A DNA stretch of 64,000 nucleotides from assembly GCA_026874595.1 (NCBI GenBank), contig CM049321.1, forward strand, positions 20,184,979 to 20,248,978. The letters are read 5' to 3'. The DNA is from Sipunculus nudus (taxonomy: Eukaryota; Annelida; Sipuncula; Golfingiida; Sipunculidae). The notes below the pieces were generated by a model. The model worked only from the letters and a program-made list of their open reading frames with translations, made no database searches and was not told the origin of the DNA. Positions 1-12,267 of this stretch are shown piece by piece (positions within the stretch are counted from its first letter, which is position 1; each line of letters starts with the position of its first letter). Position numbers and translations under genes: made by a program.

Positions 1-660
1 GAGTTGTTTATAAATCTTAGGCTGCATTTAATTTCTTAAATAAACCATCCACACCTAAATATTATCACGTATTGTCATATGATCTATTAAATGAGGAATG
101 TATATACAGTTCTCCGAGCTTCCATGGCAATGACAGACCACTTCACACAGCTTTTAATCAGAAATGATAAGCACAGAAAAATGAAGTATATCCTCAATAC
201 GTATCGGGTATCACTTTATGTATATCACAATAAGTATTGTACCTGAATAGGCTGACCGATACCCAGCTCTAACACAAGCCTTCCCGAAAAAAATGTATTA
301 TTATTACAAGCATTAGGCATAAATGACATTAGGGCTGCCTGTCCCTGACAGGAATAAACATGTTTTTCCTGCATTACCGGTAACTATCCTTACAAGCGAC
401 TGTTTCAATTAATTATTGATAATCAAAATAAGTAAAGAATAATCTGGGTATTTCAATAAGATCCATCATATTATGTTAAGGTGTAACGTTTATTATTCTA
501 TTTAGTTAAAGTAGCATGTCTGACAAAAATCCCTTCATCTTTTTTTAACTTCATAAAGTTTTTTTATTAATTTAGCCTGTACAGTGTTCCATCTGAAGGT
601 ATGTCTATTGATGAGATTAATTTATTTACATTAAAATGCTTTTATGATACTTGATATTCA
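1..660. other. anonymous AT-rich sequence
   Basis: No reading frame, RNA gene or repeat is recognised here. Composition is AT-rich with scattered short A and T runs. Confidence 0.5.
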
Positions 661-732
661 TACAGACATATACACAGACAGACATACAGACAGTCAGACA
701 GACAGACAGATATTATTAATGATTGAATACAT

Positions 733-781
<49 letters not shown>

Positions 782-798
782 TATAAGCATATACACTT

Positions 799-834
<36 letters not shown>

Positions 835-836
835 TA
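661..836. repeat. microsatellite cluster: (GACA)n then (TA)n
   Basis: A GACA-type tract at about 661-711 is followed by two TA-rich blocks (about 729-785 and 801-831). This is simple sequence visible directly in the bases. Confidence 0.9.
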
Positions 837-3735
837 ATTATCAGTAATTCTTCTATGTTTTTTAATGTGATAAAAATAAATATTTTAAATAATTAATTAA
901 TTCTGAACACCACATATGAGCAAGATCCTTTTAGATTTTAATGAAAGTAATTTTCCGAGATATCTTTGTTACTCATCTACCGCGCTTCTTTTTGCTTACC
1001 ATTGGATCTGAACAGTTTTCCAATATTTAGTCTTTAATTATATTCATCAGACAATGCTTCTTTTATATATAATGAAGACATGAATGATTTAAATGAAAAT
1101 GTTTGGACAGGAGTCCTTGCCTTAAAGGAAAGAATAATTAGGCTGTAACAAAATTATTAACACATTGAATATTAAAACTTTATTTAACTAAAGACAGGAA
1201 TTGATTAGTATTTGTGGATAGAGAGTTAACGAGGCTATATTTCGTGATAATATCATAAAGCACCTCCGCGTGAAAGGCCAGGATAGATTACATTGCATAG
1301 GCATGGATAATGATATGCCATGATAATAGACCTCATTTTAACCGCCGTTCGTGAAACATTATCGTTTAGTTTCAGTGTAGGACGTATGAAAGGATAATGA
1401 AGAACTGCCTTTCATGAGTAACCATCGTGTGTTCAAAGGGGTATTTTACGCAACACAGAGAGCTAAAGAAGAAATAAAGAGCAACGGAAACATAAGAAGA
1501 TATTCAAAAGGAGTATGACGTAACGAAGGTATCAATGGAAGAGAACGGTTAGGGAGTCAGCGGCTTCAGGTATCCAAGGTTATCGTTAGAACAGCGGAAA
1601 TTTAACCTAACGAGATCTGATATTGTTCCGTTAAATTATGACAACATAACATGCTTATTTCTGAAAGAGATTTGGCATTTAGGAAGATGTTGATGATGGG
1701 TTTTTTTGGGATCAGAGAGACCACTAATACAAGTGGGTTTGCCATCAGGCGTCTGTAACATTCATCCCCGTAGGTACTTGTTTCGCTAATTGACATGTAA
1801 GATTAAAAATGTTTCGCTGAAACGCAAGGAGATTATTTGTAAACTATATGCATCTGTGTTGTTTGTCAGTTTCATGCGGAGGGTACTATTTTAGTTTAAA
1901 AGCGGGCATTAATTAAATGAAACCAAATGTGATTATTCATACAATTTGTATAGTGATAATCAAAATAATATAGACTGTACTCATAGAAAATGGACATTTC
2001 TTAAAACCATGTACTTTTGATCAACTTCATAACAAAATCATTCTACAAATTGTTGTTCCACAAATATCTGATATATATATATAATAGGTAAACCCTAAGT
2101 TCCCTAGATCTATATGTTGTGTTTGATATATTGCAGAACAGTTACAGACATTGTATAAAAATAACATAAGTTTTTGTGTTTGCAAGGCCAAACGAATACA
2201 CTTGAACTATACATCTGTAAACTATTTTCATTAAGAGAGTGGAACACAATCCATTCAGGAAGACTGTTAAGTTTTGAACGGCTGGATGGATTTATTCAGA
2301 AAGATTCCAAAGGTGTAACTATTCAGTTAATATCAGGGGATATCATAACATTCCCTTCTTCTGCAAATAATATATGCTCAACTGAACCATATGCTATCGG
2401 CTTGTCATATTATGCTGTGGTAGTCGTTTTGTTCGCGAAGGTTTCACATTCGCAATATTCGCGATAGGAGAATTTTTGCGAAAATAAAAACTAAGTGAAT
2501 AAAAGGTCCAATCGACGAAGGAAAAGCTAAAAAATACAAGGCTTGCTTCATGAATACAACTGTTTTATTAATGACCAAAGATGGATATTTTAAAAGATCT
2601 TTCGTATTGTCGGCCATTGAGGAACAATTTGCTCATTTCAAAATAAAGTACCATGCTGCGCTCTCATTCGATGAAGCCGGAACAAAAAAAAAAACGTAAT
2701 ATGACGTATTATTTTATTAGAGCAGGTATCAGTTTGACAGCATATTAACCAATAATTTAATTCAGTTTGGAAGTTTCAATCTTATTAGTGGCATTTAACA
2801 TTAAACTGTTTCCCCGTTATCGTTTCCCTGACATGCTTGGTATTTAAAAATGTGTCACTGACTCTCTGAAGCCTGCTTTTAACAATAGATGTAGAATGAC
2901 ATTGAATCAGATATTGCAGTAATGTGCACGCTTCACCGTGGTGGGCGCAGTGATAACCTTATGTTGGGATTCCTTATGACATATAAAATTACCTTTATTC
3001 CTGCAATGATCTATTCTTTATCTATTGCAGTCAAATATGCAGTAAAATCGTTATAAATAAAATTGTGATCCAATATCAATTAGTAACCCCCTTCAGCATT
3101 ACTTATTCTATATCAAAATTAAGGGTGGTGCCACGCCACCGTTATCACAAATCTTCTTTGTTGTCACGCCTTCGGAATGTCCATTATTGGTATTGAACTA
3201 TTGAAAATGATGACACCCTAAGGGATTGTTTTCCAATTTCCACCTAACTCCTGGAATTTTTTGTTATTATTTCTCCAAGGGACTATCGAAGCGTCACCTG
3301 TCAGAAACTGCATAGACAATGCTAGAACTGGCACGATGTTAGATGCGAGTAATTTAAAAGATGTTACGTGAATGTACGAACCGAAGCGGTTTCTATGGTA
3401 AATGCCGTCTGTGTCGTATGCTCGAAGGACCTGCCGACAGCCACATATAATTCGTCGGTGACATGCTTGCGCGCGTCGGAAATTCAACCAACATTCTCGA
3501 GGCGTATCCAGGATTGAGGGAAGGGAGGGGTCCGAAATATTTGGCAAAGGCAGTTAATATATATATAACACCTCACAATACTTCAATACAACTTACTTAT
3601 GTTTTAATTCCAATTAGATATATAAGTTGTATTATAACAACAATATTTGCAGGATCAAACATAATGAAATGTAGAAATACGTCCCGAATCTGCGGATACC
3701 ATTGACAGGGATTTCATGATTGTATTATAGAAGAT
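837..3735. other. no gene recognised
   Basis: An open frame at 2174-2467 (+) has no recognisable domain. Its end runs into a segment at about 2425-2530 rich in TTCGCGA and GCGAAAATAAAA words, a pattern also seen near 13290-13690, so it is probably repeat sequence. A minus-strand frame at 3218-3547 also shows no family signature. The rest is anonymous. Confidence 0.4.
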
Positions 3736-3960
3736 TTTATAAGATAAGCCAGAGCTATACAAATGGCGTTTTTCAACAAGTGACCTCTGTACCTCCGCGG
3801 ATATGCAACATACCACTTTAGGTTACATCTTTTTCCTGTTTATCAACATTGCTATGTAAACAAACTTATTGTTGATAAACACGTTCATATATCCTTCACG
3901 AAGGCATTTAAAGAACTTTTCACAACAGTGATTACCCTTAGATCATTAATGAATACACAA
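3736..3960 (+). repeat. dispersed repeat, copy 1 (partner at 40690)
   Basis: This segment matches 40690-40905 in the same orientation. Shared words include AGATAAGCCAGAGCT, ATGCAACATACCACTTT and CATCCTTCACGAAGGC in the same order and spacing. No coding potential or terminal structure could be defined, so the class is unknown. Confidence 0.65.
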
Positions 3961-4254
3961 AGGAGGCAAGAAATCACATGATTTCTTTTTCAAAGGCAGG
4001 TGAATGGGCACCTCTAGGAACCAACGTACTTTTACTCCGCGAGGTGTCAAAAATGACTTAAATATTTGCATCTTCATAGAGTATTACAGTGCGGTTCGCG
4101 ATAAAACGAAGCACGGCTACCCGACACCTCGATAGCACCTCTTACATCTGAGGGAAAAACGTCGCTATCGGTATGAAAACGAAAGCTGTATTCCAAGACC
4201 GTGTTTTATATTGCATACGATTTACAACACACACAGAGCGACCACAAAATTAAC

Positions 4255-4705
4255 CAGGTCGTCGTAGGAGGCTCAAAGAAGGCAGAATGGTTGCCTAGGT
4301 CGTTCAAAGGTGGTACAAAGGAGTTTCAGGCATCGCCATGGACGCCATGGTCGCCGTGAGTTTTTGAACATGTTCAAAACAATCGCACAAAGGTCGCTGA
4401 GGTGGTGGGTTGCTCAAAGGTGGCTCAAAGGAGGCAGAAGGGAGGCACAAGCATTGCCGTAGTTGTAGAATGGAGGCACAGTGGTCGCTCTGGTGGCACA
4501 GGGGAAGCAGAGGGAAGGCAGGCAAGAAAATGTCCTTATGCTGCATTTTGGGAGGTTCGAGGGAGGCACAAGTATCGCTGAAACGGTTATGGAGCAGTTA
4601 AACATAAACAGGATTTTCTGGGGTTAGGCGACCATTGAGCGTTCTGGTCATTTTTTGGTTGCTCAAAGGTGGCACAAAGGTGGCAGCCCTGTGTAAAGGG
4701 GCCTT
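4255..4705. repeat. degenerate GGAGGCACAAAGGTGG-like repeat
   Basis: Words such as GGTTGCTCAAAGGTGGC, GGAGGCACAAG and GGTGGCACAAAGGTGG recur at irregular spacing. They create overlapping open frames on both strands without stops, which is typical of GC-richer simple repeat rather than coding sequence. I see no gene. Confidence 0.5.
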
Positions 4706-5870
4706 AACTCTCCAAACACACACTAACTGATTCAGAACGATTTTGGTCAAAGATCCTTAATAAAAACAGGCTACGCTAATGAATACACAAACACTGCTTT
4801 TTCTTGCCCCTTTTCTTTGATGAGTCGACTTGGGAAAGCTCATTTTTTTCTAAATATTTATTCATGTTTCGTATAAATATATATGCAAAACTAACCCCTA
4901 ATGATCATTCTATTCCTCCTCGACTTCATTTTCTCCGCGCATCTTTATTTATTCGACATTAAGGAACAAATAAAACCTATACAAGTAATGCAACTATTGA
5001 TATGTAATTATATATGATTTTATATAGATACTAATGCATACACCATGGAAGCAGAGATCGGTATTTTTTTTTTTATTTCACGATGTTTATTTATCTATAA
5101 TTTTCTAAAAACGAGAAGTCTAGGAAAATATATATTAAGTTTTATTTAGATTTTTTGTGATTTTTTTTCTGTGACCTTGACCTTTGATTTTATGAGCTCA
5201 AAGTCAATATGTCTGATTCTATTCATAGGTGGTATGTTTGTGAAAGATGGAAGAATTTGGTTAAATAGTTTGGCTAAAAATGTATAACGGAATTGTTTGG
5301 AAGCATGGGAAGTCGGACAGGAGGACAGACACACAAGTGATACTATATTCTCTCGCCCAACTTCGTTCCGAGGAAATAAGCACACAAGGTTTGAAGAAAG
5401 AAGATTAAAAATCAATTAATAAAAATAGTCATAATTGCTATGTAATTATATATAATTGCTGTCATTTGATTTTCCTAAAAGTAGAGGAATATAAAAAAAT
5501 ACAGATGGAGCCACCGGAATTCAGCAGCTGATGAACTCTCGTTTATTATTATATAAAATATGATTCATGGAATCCATGCATGCAATAATTATTGAGATAC
5601 TAGAGCTTTCGTGTTAAACTTTACCGACAAGAGCATTATTTTTGGTTTGCGCAAACCCGTCCAGTTATTTGAAGAATAAAGGTCACCATGACTAAATTTC
5701 AGGTTCCCGACGAGATTTTAAAAGACCTTTCTGGTTTGTTAAGTTAGAAGGTGCTCGGTCCAATGGTTACGATTTGTTGAAGGAGAGAAAACTAGACGGC
5801 CAGACAAGAGGAAGGACGGCGGACACAGGATGGTCGCTATGGCTCAGTTGGGCTAACATGATTGCCTCAG
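4706..5870. other. no gene; contains a TGACCTTGACCTTTGA-type repeat at 5155-5395
   Basis: The stretch 5155-5395 begins with direct AGGTCA-complement half-sites and ends with a GGACAGACAGAC-like tract, a layout common in invertebrate dispersed repeats. The flanks are anonymous. Confidence 0.4.
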
Positions 5871-5872
5871 CC

Positions 5873-6105
5873 GGAAGGGTAGGCGCTCTTCTGTGTATTT
5901 GTGTATGTTTGTGTGATTGTTCACATCATAATCCACGCAAATCCGAGCGGAATCTCATGAAGTTTTCGGGGCATTTTGGGAATGGGTCTATGAAGAATCT
6001 AATAGATTTTAATGTGAATTTGGTTCATGATTTGATTCAGGAAAGCAATAAAGAAATATTGACAAACGTACAGTCATTTATGCACGAATGAATCCTTGGA
6101 TGTGT
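5873..6105 (+). repeat. dispersed repeat family R2, copy 1 (+)
   Basis: This copy shares order and wording with copies at 55320-55580 (+), 41205-41430 (+, partial), 25440-25690 (-) and 50725-50860 (-). Common parts are a GT-rich stretch with TTTGTTCACA, then a block around AATCTCATGAA and TTTCGGGGCATTTTGGGAA. The class is unknown. A 105-codon open frame across it is probably incidental. Confidence 0.6.
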
Positions 6106-8565
6106 ACCGAATAAATGAATGCAAACACGATTTATTTTCAGCATCCAAAATTAGGCCCCCCAAATTGAGAAGACTTGAATTCCCTATAATTCCAGACTTT
6201 AAGTTTCATATTACATATAAATAGGAAAATCGCACATTAAACATAAAAACCGGAAAAACATTCAACAATCGTTAAAGTTATCCATAACAGACAAAAATAC
6301 GATATGTGAATTTTTAGAGGAAAAGTTGAAATAAAATAATAAAGTAGAAATGTAATGACAAGGAAAAAGTTTGCAACGTGATCGTCCTTGACTGTGAAAT
6401 TTTATTCATACCTTCACGCAGGGTTGACAGTTTTAGGCAGGAAGGTTTCACCATAGATTAAAACCTGGTTAAAACTGCCTCGCCTTATACAGGTTTTAGG
6501 CACCATAATGTCGAAAACTATTTTTTTTAAATTTATGACTCAAACATTAATAAAACTACCAAAATGGCTACGGTGATGCTGTCACGAAGCTTTGCTGGGC
6601 TCCTGGGGGATTCAGACATGAGTTAATCATAATTTCTTGTTGACTGGATCGTGCAGTCTTCCAAGAGCCTGTATAGGTTTCTGAGCATTAGACCATGTTT
6701 CTGTGACACATAGTTTCACAGGCCCAGGTAAAGCCATTATCAAGACCTCTTGGGTTTCATGATGAGTACCATGCTACCTAGAATGGTTCGATAGAGTCCC
6801 CAGGAGCCCTCTACTGAGGCTGGGTATCAGAGGGGGAGTCATTCTTATTTATCTGGATAACGTGGTCATATGACCCACTGTGGTCATATCCGACTGCTGT
6901 TTCCTAGTAGATGTTCATGTGAACTTTCAAACATAACTAAGATGGTGCGATCAGAGCCACTGTGTTGAAAACTTTACTCGAGTCCAACGTATTTCTGACT
7001 AAGTGGGCAGCTCATTCAGGCAGGGACCCTGACCATGAAATGAAAGTTTCTCAGGCCTTCAGGTTGAACCTCGCCCAAAAATGATTCTGTCGTTTGCGAC
7101 ATATTCACCATATTAAATTTTCACACTTTTCAGTTTCATATTGTTTCCAAGGGTTCACTTTTCACGATCAGACCTTATAGTTACCTACACATAGTATATC
7201 TATCAATATATGGACAGTAGATATGTGCACAAAATTAAAATAATTGACCAGGGATGACCTAAGCAAATAAACAACTAGTTTAAAATCTTGTTCATTGTCA
7301 GATAATGTAAAAGATATTATCATGTTTTTAATTTACGGCTAATATTAAAGATCTGTTATAATTTTGGCTTCATGCCTGGCATGCGGCCGGGCATTAGCAG
7401 TCTTTGCCACCAATATCTCTGGCCTACATCTGAAGCAAGTGAGAGCTAAAAATAATCCCCCATCGCTTCATTTAGTAACAAAGTCAAACCTCCCCCAGAC
7501 GGTTTTTTCCTTACCCAGGTTCTTAATGAGTTCTGGAACGGGCAATTGCCGCGATTTTCCTCTTTGTGCGCCCATGCAAGTTTTGCAGTCTAGCAAACTG
7601 TCTTCAAGGAAATTGAATTTAAGTTGATTCAGAGGCCAATTGAGCTGGCGCAATCACTGATTGTTTGGTTGCGGCTCGGCTTTTAAATATCTACCAGACG
7701 TTACAAATTAGAGAGTATCGCGTACAAGAAAATTATCATTGTCATTTATGATTCCCACTGAGGCATACAAAGTCAAGTAAGCTGAAATCCTGATGGGGCA
7801 TGTAAGTGATTTGTCCAATCGCCCAGAGAGACATGTCCTGTCTCAGGGGAACGATAAATACCTGGGGTCGGATCCAGGGGGTTTTAGGGAGTTTATTGCC
7901 TACTTAAGAAGTAAATTACCTTTTCGACAACTCTTTATTTAGAATTATCACGAATAAACACCCTTAATGCCATTTTTTCCTTTTTTATTTTATTAGTTCT
8001 ATTAGTAAATCCAGCCCCCAGCCCCCCCCCCCCCCCCCATACTCCAGAAGTCAGACAAAGCCTTCATCTATTCATCTTTATCTTTTAGGTCCTCTTTTAT
8101 ATATCAACGTATATTTTTTGGTGTTATTATGCAGTGTTTAAGGTTGATATTAAAAAAGATTTTATATTTTTAATTTTCATAAAAAAAACCGCTGATATAT
8201 TAAAAGAGACATCTGCAAAACGACAAAAGCCTTTGAAGTGACCATACCTTTTTAGGAGAGAAATATGTGTGAGGTAATTAACGGTTAAAACGTGATATCA
8301 CCTGTAGAATAGGATAGTCAGCTAATGACGTAAATGAAATGTCGTAATAGTGCATGTCTGTTAGTCAAATTTCATTTTGAATTAATTATAACGGAATTCA
8401 TAGACCTACAATGGAAAATATAAATTTCCTGTTAGATAGTCGCCCCAGTTATATGTTTTACCCCTGAGACAATAATAAATTGGTAAAATAAAGAAAATCA
8501 AATCAAGTCTTATAGCAATGGAAATTGTTCCATCATATACTGGTGTCACGTTAAATGCGCATACA
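6106..8565. other. no gene recognised
   Basis: At about 6780-6900 one frame reads a YLDN-like string that could be a decayed reverse transcriptase, but no neighbouring RT motif supports it. A 16-nt C run lies at about 8023-8038. Otherwise I see nothing. Confidence 0.4.
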
Positions 8566-8569
8566 TTTG

Positions 8570-8810
8570 AACCTTTCGGAAAGACCACCTGTCTAATAAG
8601 ACAACCTGTGTATTAAGACCACGCTTGAGTGAACCGCAAACATCCATATTGTTTATAACTGACCCGTCTAATAAGACTATTTGTCTATTAGGATAACCCA
8701 TGAAACGAAAACAATCATATTGGGTTAAACAGAATAATCAAGAACACTTATGATTAATTCATACTTTTTTCCAGTCCCACGGGTGGTCTTATAACACAGG
8801 TATCACTGTA
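8570..8810. mobile_element. short inverted-repeat element (MITE-like), GACCACC/GGTGGTC ends
   Basis: The left part has AGACCACCTGTCTAATAAGA. The right part has GGTGGTCTTATAACACAGGT followed by ATCACTG, close to an inverted copy. An internal direct copy of the left motif (GACCCGTCTAATAAGACTAT) is also present. The outer right end TATCACTG resembles the CAGTG-type termini of DNA transposons. The left boundary is not clear, and there is no transposase. Confidence 0.5.
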
Positions 8811-9251
8811 TATTTCTGCAAAGTGCTCCTGGCAATGTTTCATGAAGGCTCTCGTTCAGCAGAACTGTTTACCTTGCTGAGTGACAGGGCTGATGGTCAG
8901 AGCTAGAAAACAACCTGACAGACAGCTTGTCGATGTTGGTCCTCATCATGTTTAGTGGATCCACATTTCAATATTTGTAATAACATTCAAACTCACATGT
9001 AAAAGCTGTACATGTTTAAATGTAAACTGTATCACTGTTCAGACCTGCGACATGATTCCTTTTTTACTCAAGGATTAACTTAAAAAACGCAAATTACTCT
9101 TTGTTCAATCATATTTATAGCAGTGCTCTGCCCTCTCTTTTTCTCTAGAACAAGAATGGGACACTTCGAATTTTATTGTGTACAAATGTCTAGCATATGG
9201 GGGATGTTCGCCGTGTATGTGTCTGAGGTTTGGATCGCGATATATGTGTTA

Positions 9252-9252
<1 letters not shown>

Positions 9253-9339
<87 letters not shown>
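9253..9339. repeat. (TA)n microsatellite
   Basis: About 43 TA units directly left of the fold-back element. Unit B has a TA tract at the equivalent place (12177-12266). Confidence 0.95.
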
Positions 9340-9340
<1 letters not shown>

Positions 9341-9351
9341 TATTGATATTA

Positions 9352-10405
9352 ATGTCGAGGGAAGAATGAGAATCTGGGAAGATCCGGAATCCTCCCGGAA
9401 AAAATGAGAATTCTGATTTTTCCAAGCAAAAATGAGAATTCTGATTTTTCCCGGGAATAATGGGAATTTCCTATTCTTCCCGGGAAAAAATGAGAATCAC
9501 TTCATACTATGATTTGATTCTCATTTTTACCGGGGAAAACCAGAATTCTTATTTTTCCCAGCCAGCTACAATTTGTTAAATGATATCCTTTTAAAAGTTA
9601 AGGTGGGTTAAGTTTGCATATTTTACTACGGTATTATAACCAAACTTTAATGTTATTAACTGACCATTGCTAAAAGAACAGTAACATTTTTGTCATGAAA
9701 AAAGTAGAAAACACATTTCTGTTAAAATCAGTTTTATTCACACATGATAGTACTCAACCCATCACATACATGTAAGTTGAAAACAAGCACACCTGATATT
9801 TACATATTAGTTCTTAGCACACATGATTCAATTATAAATATTTCAAGATTTCAATATCTTTAATCTACAATTCAGTGGAGATAAACATCTATGTGAGATT
9901 GAGTAACACATCTGACAAGATGTCAGTGAGCTTCTGACATCTAAACATGTAAAGTTCAACCATGAAAAAGATAAACCTGTTATTTTATTTGCTAAACAAT
10001 AGTTTTACTGGGGTAAAATACTTATTGTACATTTCAGTCTCTAACACTGATGAAAAGGATGCGTAAAAAAGTTTAACATGGCACAATTATAAATGAATTA
10101 ATGAACATGCATGATCAAAAGGAGGAATAAAGAATTCAGATGCGACTGAGAGAATTCTCATTTTTTTCCCCAGGTTTTAATTTCAAAACTGAATTCCAGT
10201 CTCTCCCGGGAAAAATGAGAATTTTCAATTTTCCCGGGAGAGACTGGAATTCTCATTTAACCCAGGAAAATTCTCATTCTTCCTGGGAAGAATGGGAATC
10301 CCTTCATACCATCTCCGGATTCTTATTTTCCCGGAACAAAATCAGAATTCTAATTTTGCCGGGAGGATTCCGGATCTTCCCAGATTCTCATTCTTCCCTC
10401 AACAT
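9352..10405. mobile_element. fold-back element with long, internally repetitive terminal inverted repeats
   Basis: Both ends match as inverted copies, starting ATGTCGAGGG / ATGTTGAGGG and continuing for more than 40 bp through AATGAGAATCTGGGAAGATC and CGGAATCCTCCCGG. Inside each arm (to about 9566 and from about 10150) a CCCGGGAAAAATGAGAATT-like word recurs in both orientations, giving nested palindromes. The centre (about 9570-10130) has no reading frame of note. There is no transposase, so it is non-autonomous. Unit B of the surrounding duplication lacks it, which supports insertion next to the TA tract in unit A. Target duplication could not be resolved inside the TA-rich flank. Confidence 0.8.
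10191..10252. repeat. perfect 24-bp palindromic stem inside the fold-back element
   Basis: Arms 10191-10214 and 10229-10252 are exact reverse complements; each carries GAATTCCAGTCTCTCCCGGG. The loop is 14 nt (10215-10228). Such a perfect stem can extrude as a cruciform. Confidence 0.95.
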
Positions 10406-10639
10406 ATACATCGCTATTAAACACACAAACATACACGTTTCAACACACACATGTGTGTAGTATGGGAAGCACTTGTTTATTCAGTCTGTGATAAAACATG
10501 GGAAATTTACTTTTTTTTACTCTTTAGCTTAAAAGAAGGCTATACTTTTTTTCAACAGAGCAGATACTCAACTTAACCTTAGCTCATTTACCTTTGGCAG
10601 GCTTATTGTAAATATTATGTATATGTATTAATTGTCAAA

Positions 10640-11050
10640 TGATATAATTTTCATTTGCAACCTCAGCTTAGCAGTTTGGCTTGCCCGGGACGTTTAATTT
10701 AGAAACACTTTGATCTGGACCATCAAGTACGCCGTTTTGACGGGGTCAGATAAATATACCGACGATCGTGAGTTACCAGTTATTATTATGGTCTCAGGCC
10801 ACTAATTACGTCGTACGGGTTTGCTCAAGTGGACCGGACGCTTTTTTGACACACAACAGTCTTTGGAAGTGATCGCTTGCCAGTGACTGTGACGGAGTCC
10901 GCTTTTATCTTGATGTAATGAATCCTTAAACCGCGCGTCCGGTTGGACGCTTGGGGCCAGTTAGCCGCGAGTACCAGACAAGTACCACGCGTCTCTGAAG
11001 TTTATTCCCGCGTTCCTGAAATTCTTGTATATAATACATAGTTTTGTCTT
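10640..11050. other. segment unique to unit A
   Basis: About 400 bp with no counterpart in unit B, with higher GC than its surroundings (for example GCGCGTCCGGTTGGACGC). No reading frame, terminal repeat or RNA motif is recognised. It could be a second insertion in unit A or a loss from unit B. Confidence 0.5.
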
Positions 11051-11657
11051 TGTGTGAATATGAATACCTTTAATGTTGAAAAAAAAACACAGTAAGACAT
11101 TAAGAAAGAAAACTTATAGGTTTAACAACGGGTAATTAATAGACAGCTTTCTTCCCGTCCAATCTTCACCAATAGCATCTTTATCATGTATCTTGAAGAT
11201 ACCAACAGTACACGAAAACACTTGGTTTAATGAAGACCAGCATTCATATTTAATAGCCATCTAAAACTTATACGATGCTTAATGCAGCACGTGGGTGCCT
11301 TGACAAGATTAAGGAAAAAGCAAAATGTTTTACTTTTGGTTAACAACGTAAGAGAACTCATGACAGATTATACTGGCAAATAAAAAGTTAAATTGAAAAG
11401 AACGCGGAATTCAAAATAACAGCCCCAGGAAGCCACCTGCCAGTATACCACTTATCAAGCTTGGTCTATCGATCGTGGAGAAAGTTCCCTTCGTTTATTT
11501 TTACAGATTACTCTTTGCCCAATGAGGAATGATTATGTTCGCTGAGTTTTTGCTTATAACGAAAAAGGTTTCTTTTCTTCATTTTAGGTCAAAAGTTTTT
11601 AAATAAAAGTTAAGTTGGGAACATTTTGTCATTTTTAACAATAACGTAAAAGATGTT

Positions 11658-11708
11658 GCTTGCTTCTTGGGTGAAGGGAGGATCCGTCCCTTCACCCCAG
11701 AAGCAAGC
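11658..11708. other. short strong hairpin, 22-bp stem
   Basis: Arms 11658-11679 and 11687-11708 pair at 21 of 22 positions with a 7-nt loop containing a BamHI palindrome. The left arm begins GCTTGCTTCTTGGG. The homologous place in unit B (about 13000-13055) has diverged and no longer pairs well. Function is unknown. Confidence 0.85.
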
Positions 11709-11735
11709 ACAAACTTGTCTTGCATCATTATAAAT

Positions 11736-11775
11736 CACACACACACACACACCCTCACACACACACACACACACT
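11736..11775. repeat. (CA)n microsatellite
   Basis: CA tract with a CCCT interruption, at the junction between duplication units A and B. Confidence 0.95.
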
Positions 11776-12195
11776 CATATATGTTTGCGTGATGGGTCTC
11801 GTTAAGCAGAACTGTTTATCTTGCTGAGGGACAGATGTGAAGGACAGGGCTGATTCACTTCCTACCAATGTCGATGTTGGTCCTCATCGGGTTGAGTGGA
11901 TCGATCCACTTTTCAATATTTGCAACCACATATTAAACCACATCTAAAAGCTTTGGATTTTATATGTATATGCTGTATCCTTGTTCAGTTCTACCAAATC
12001 GTTCCTTTTTTAAGTCACATTTTTAGGATTTACTAATTACTATTTAATTCACTATATTTTAGTAGCACTCTTCTTTTCCCTGTTTTTCCAGTGAAAGACT
12101 TTATCTCTCCGGCTATAACAGTCCAGTTAGAACAAGAAATGGACATTCCATATAATGGTGGGCAGATGTCCAGCATATAATATATATGAATATAC

Positions 12196-12267
<72 letters not shown>

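Larger units (their letters stand above)
8837..11775 (+). repeat. segmental duplication, unit A (with insertions)
   Basis: Three blocks align in order and orientation with unit B: 8837-9250 with 11780-12180, 10455-10640 with 12270-12440, and 11055-11730 with 12467-13080. Examples are CGATGTTGGTCCTCATC, GTATGGGAAGCAC and CTCATGACAGATTATAC. Unit A is longer because it carries a fold-back element (9352-10405) and a further unmatched segment (about 10640-11050). Divergence between units is substantial, so the duplication is not recent. Confidence 0.85.

Noticed and set aside
2174-2467. 97-codon frame as a gene
   Set aside because: No family signature, and its end merges into a repeat also seen near 13290-13690.
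4304-4605. Cys/Pro-rich frames on both strands
   Set aside because: Explained by the degenerate GGAGGCACAAAGG repeat.
6780-6900. Possible reverse transcriptase (YLDN-like string)
   Set aside because: Only one short motif, with no flanking RT motifs in any frame.
9123-9407. 94-codon frame with Tyr-Ile repeats
   Set aside because: Most of it is translated TA microsatellite.
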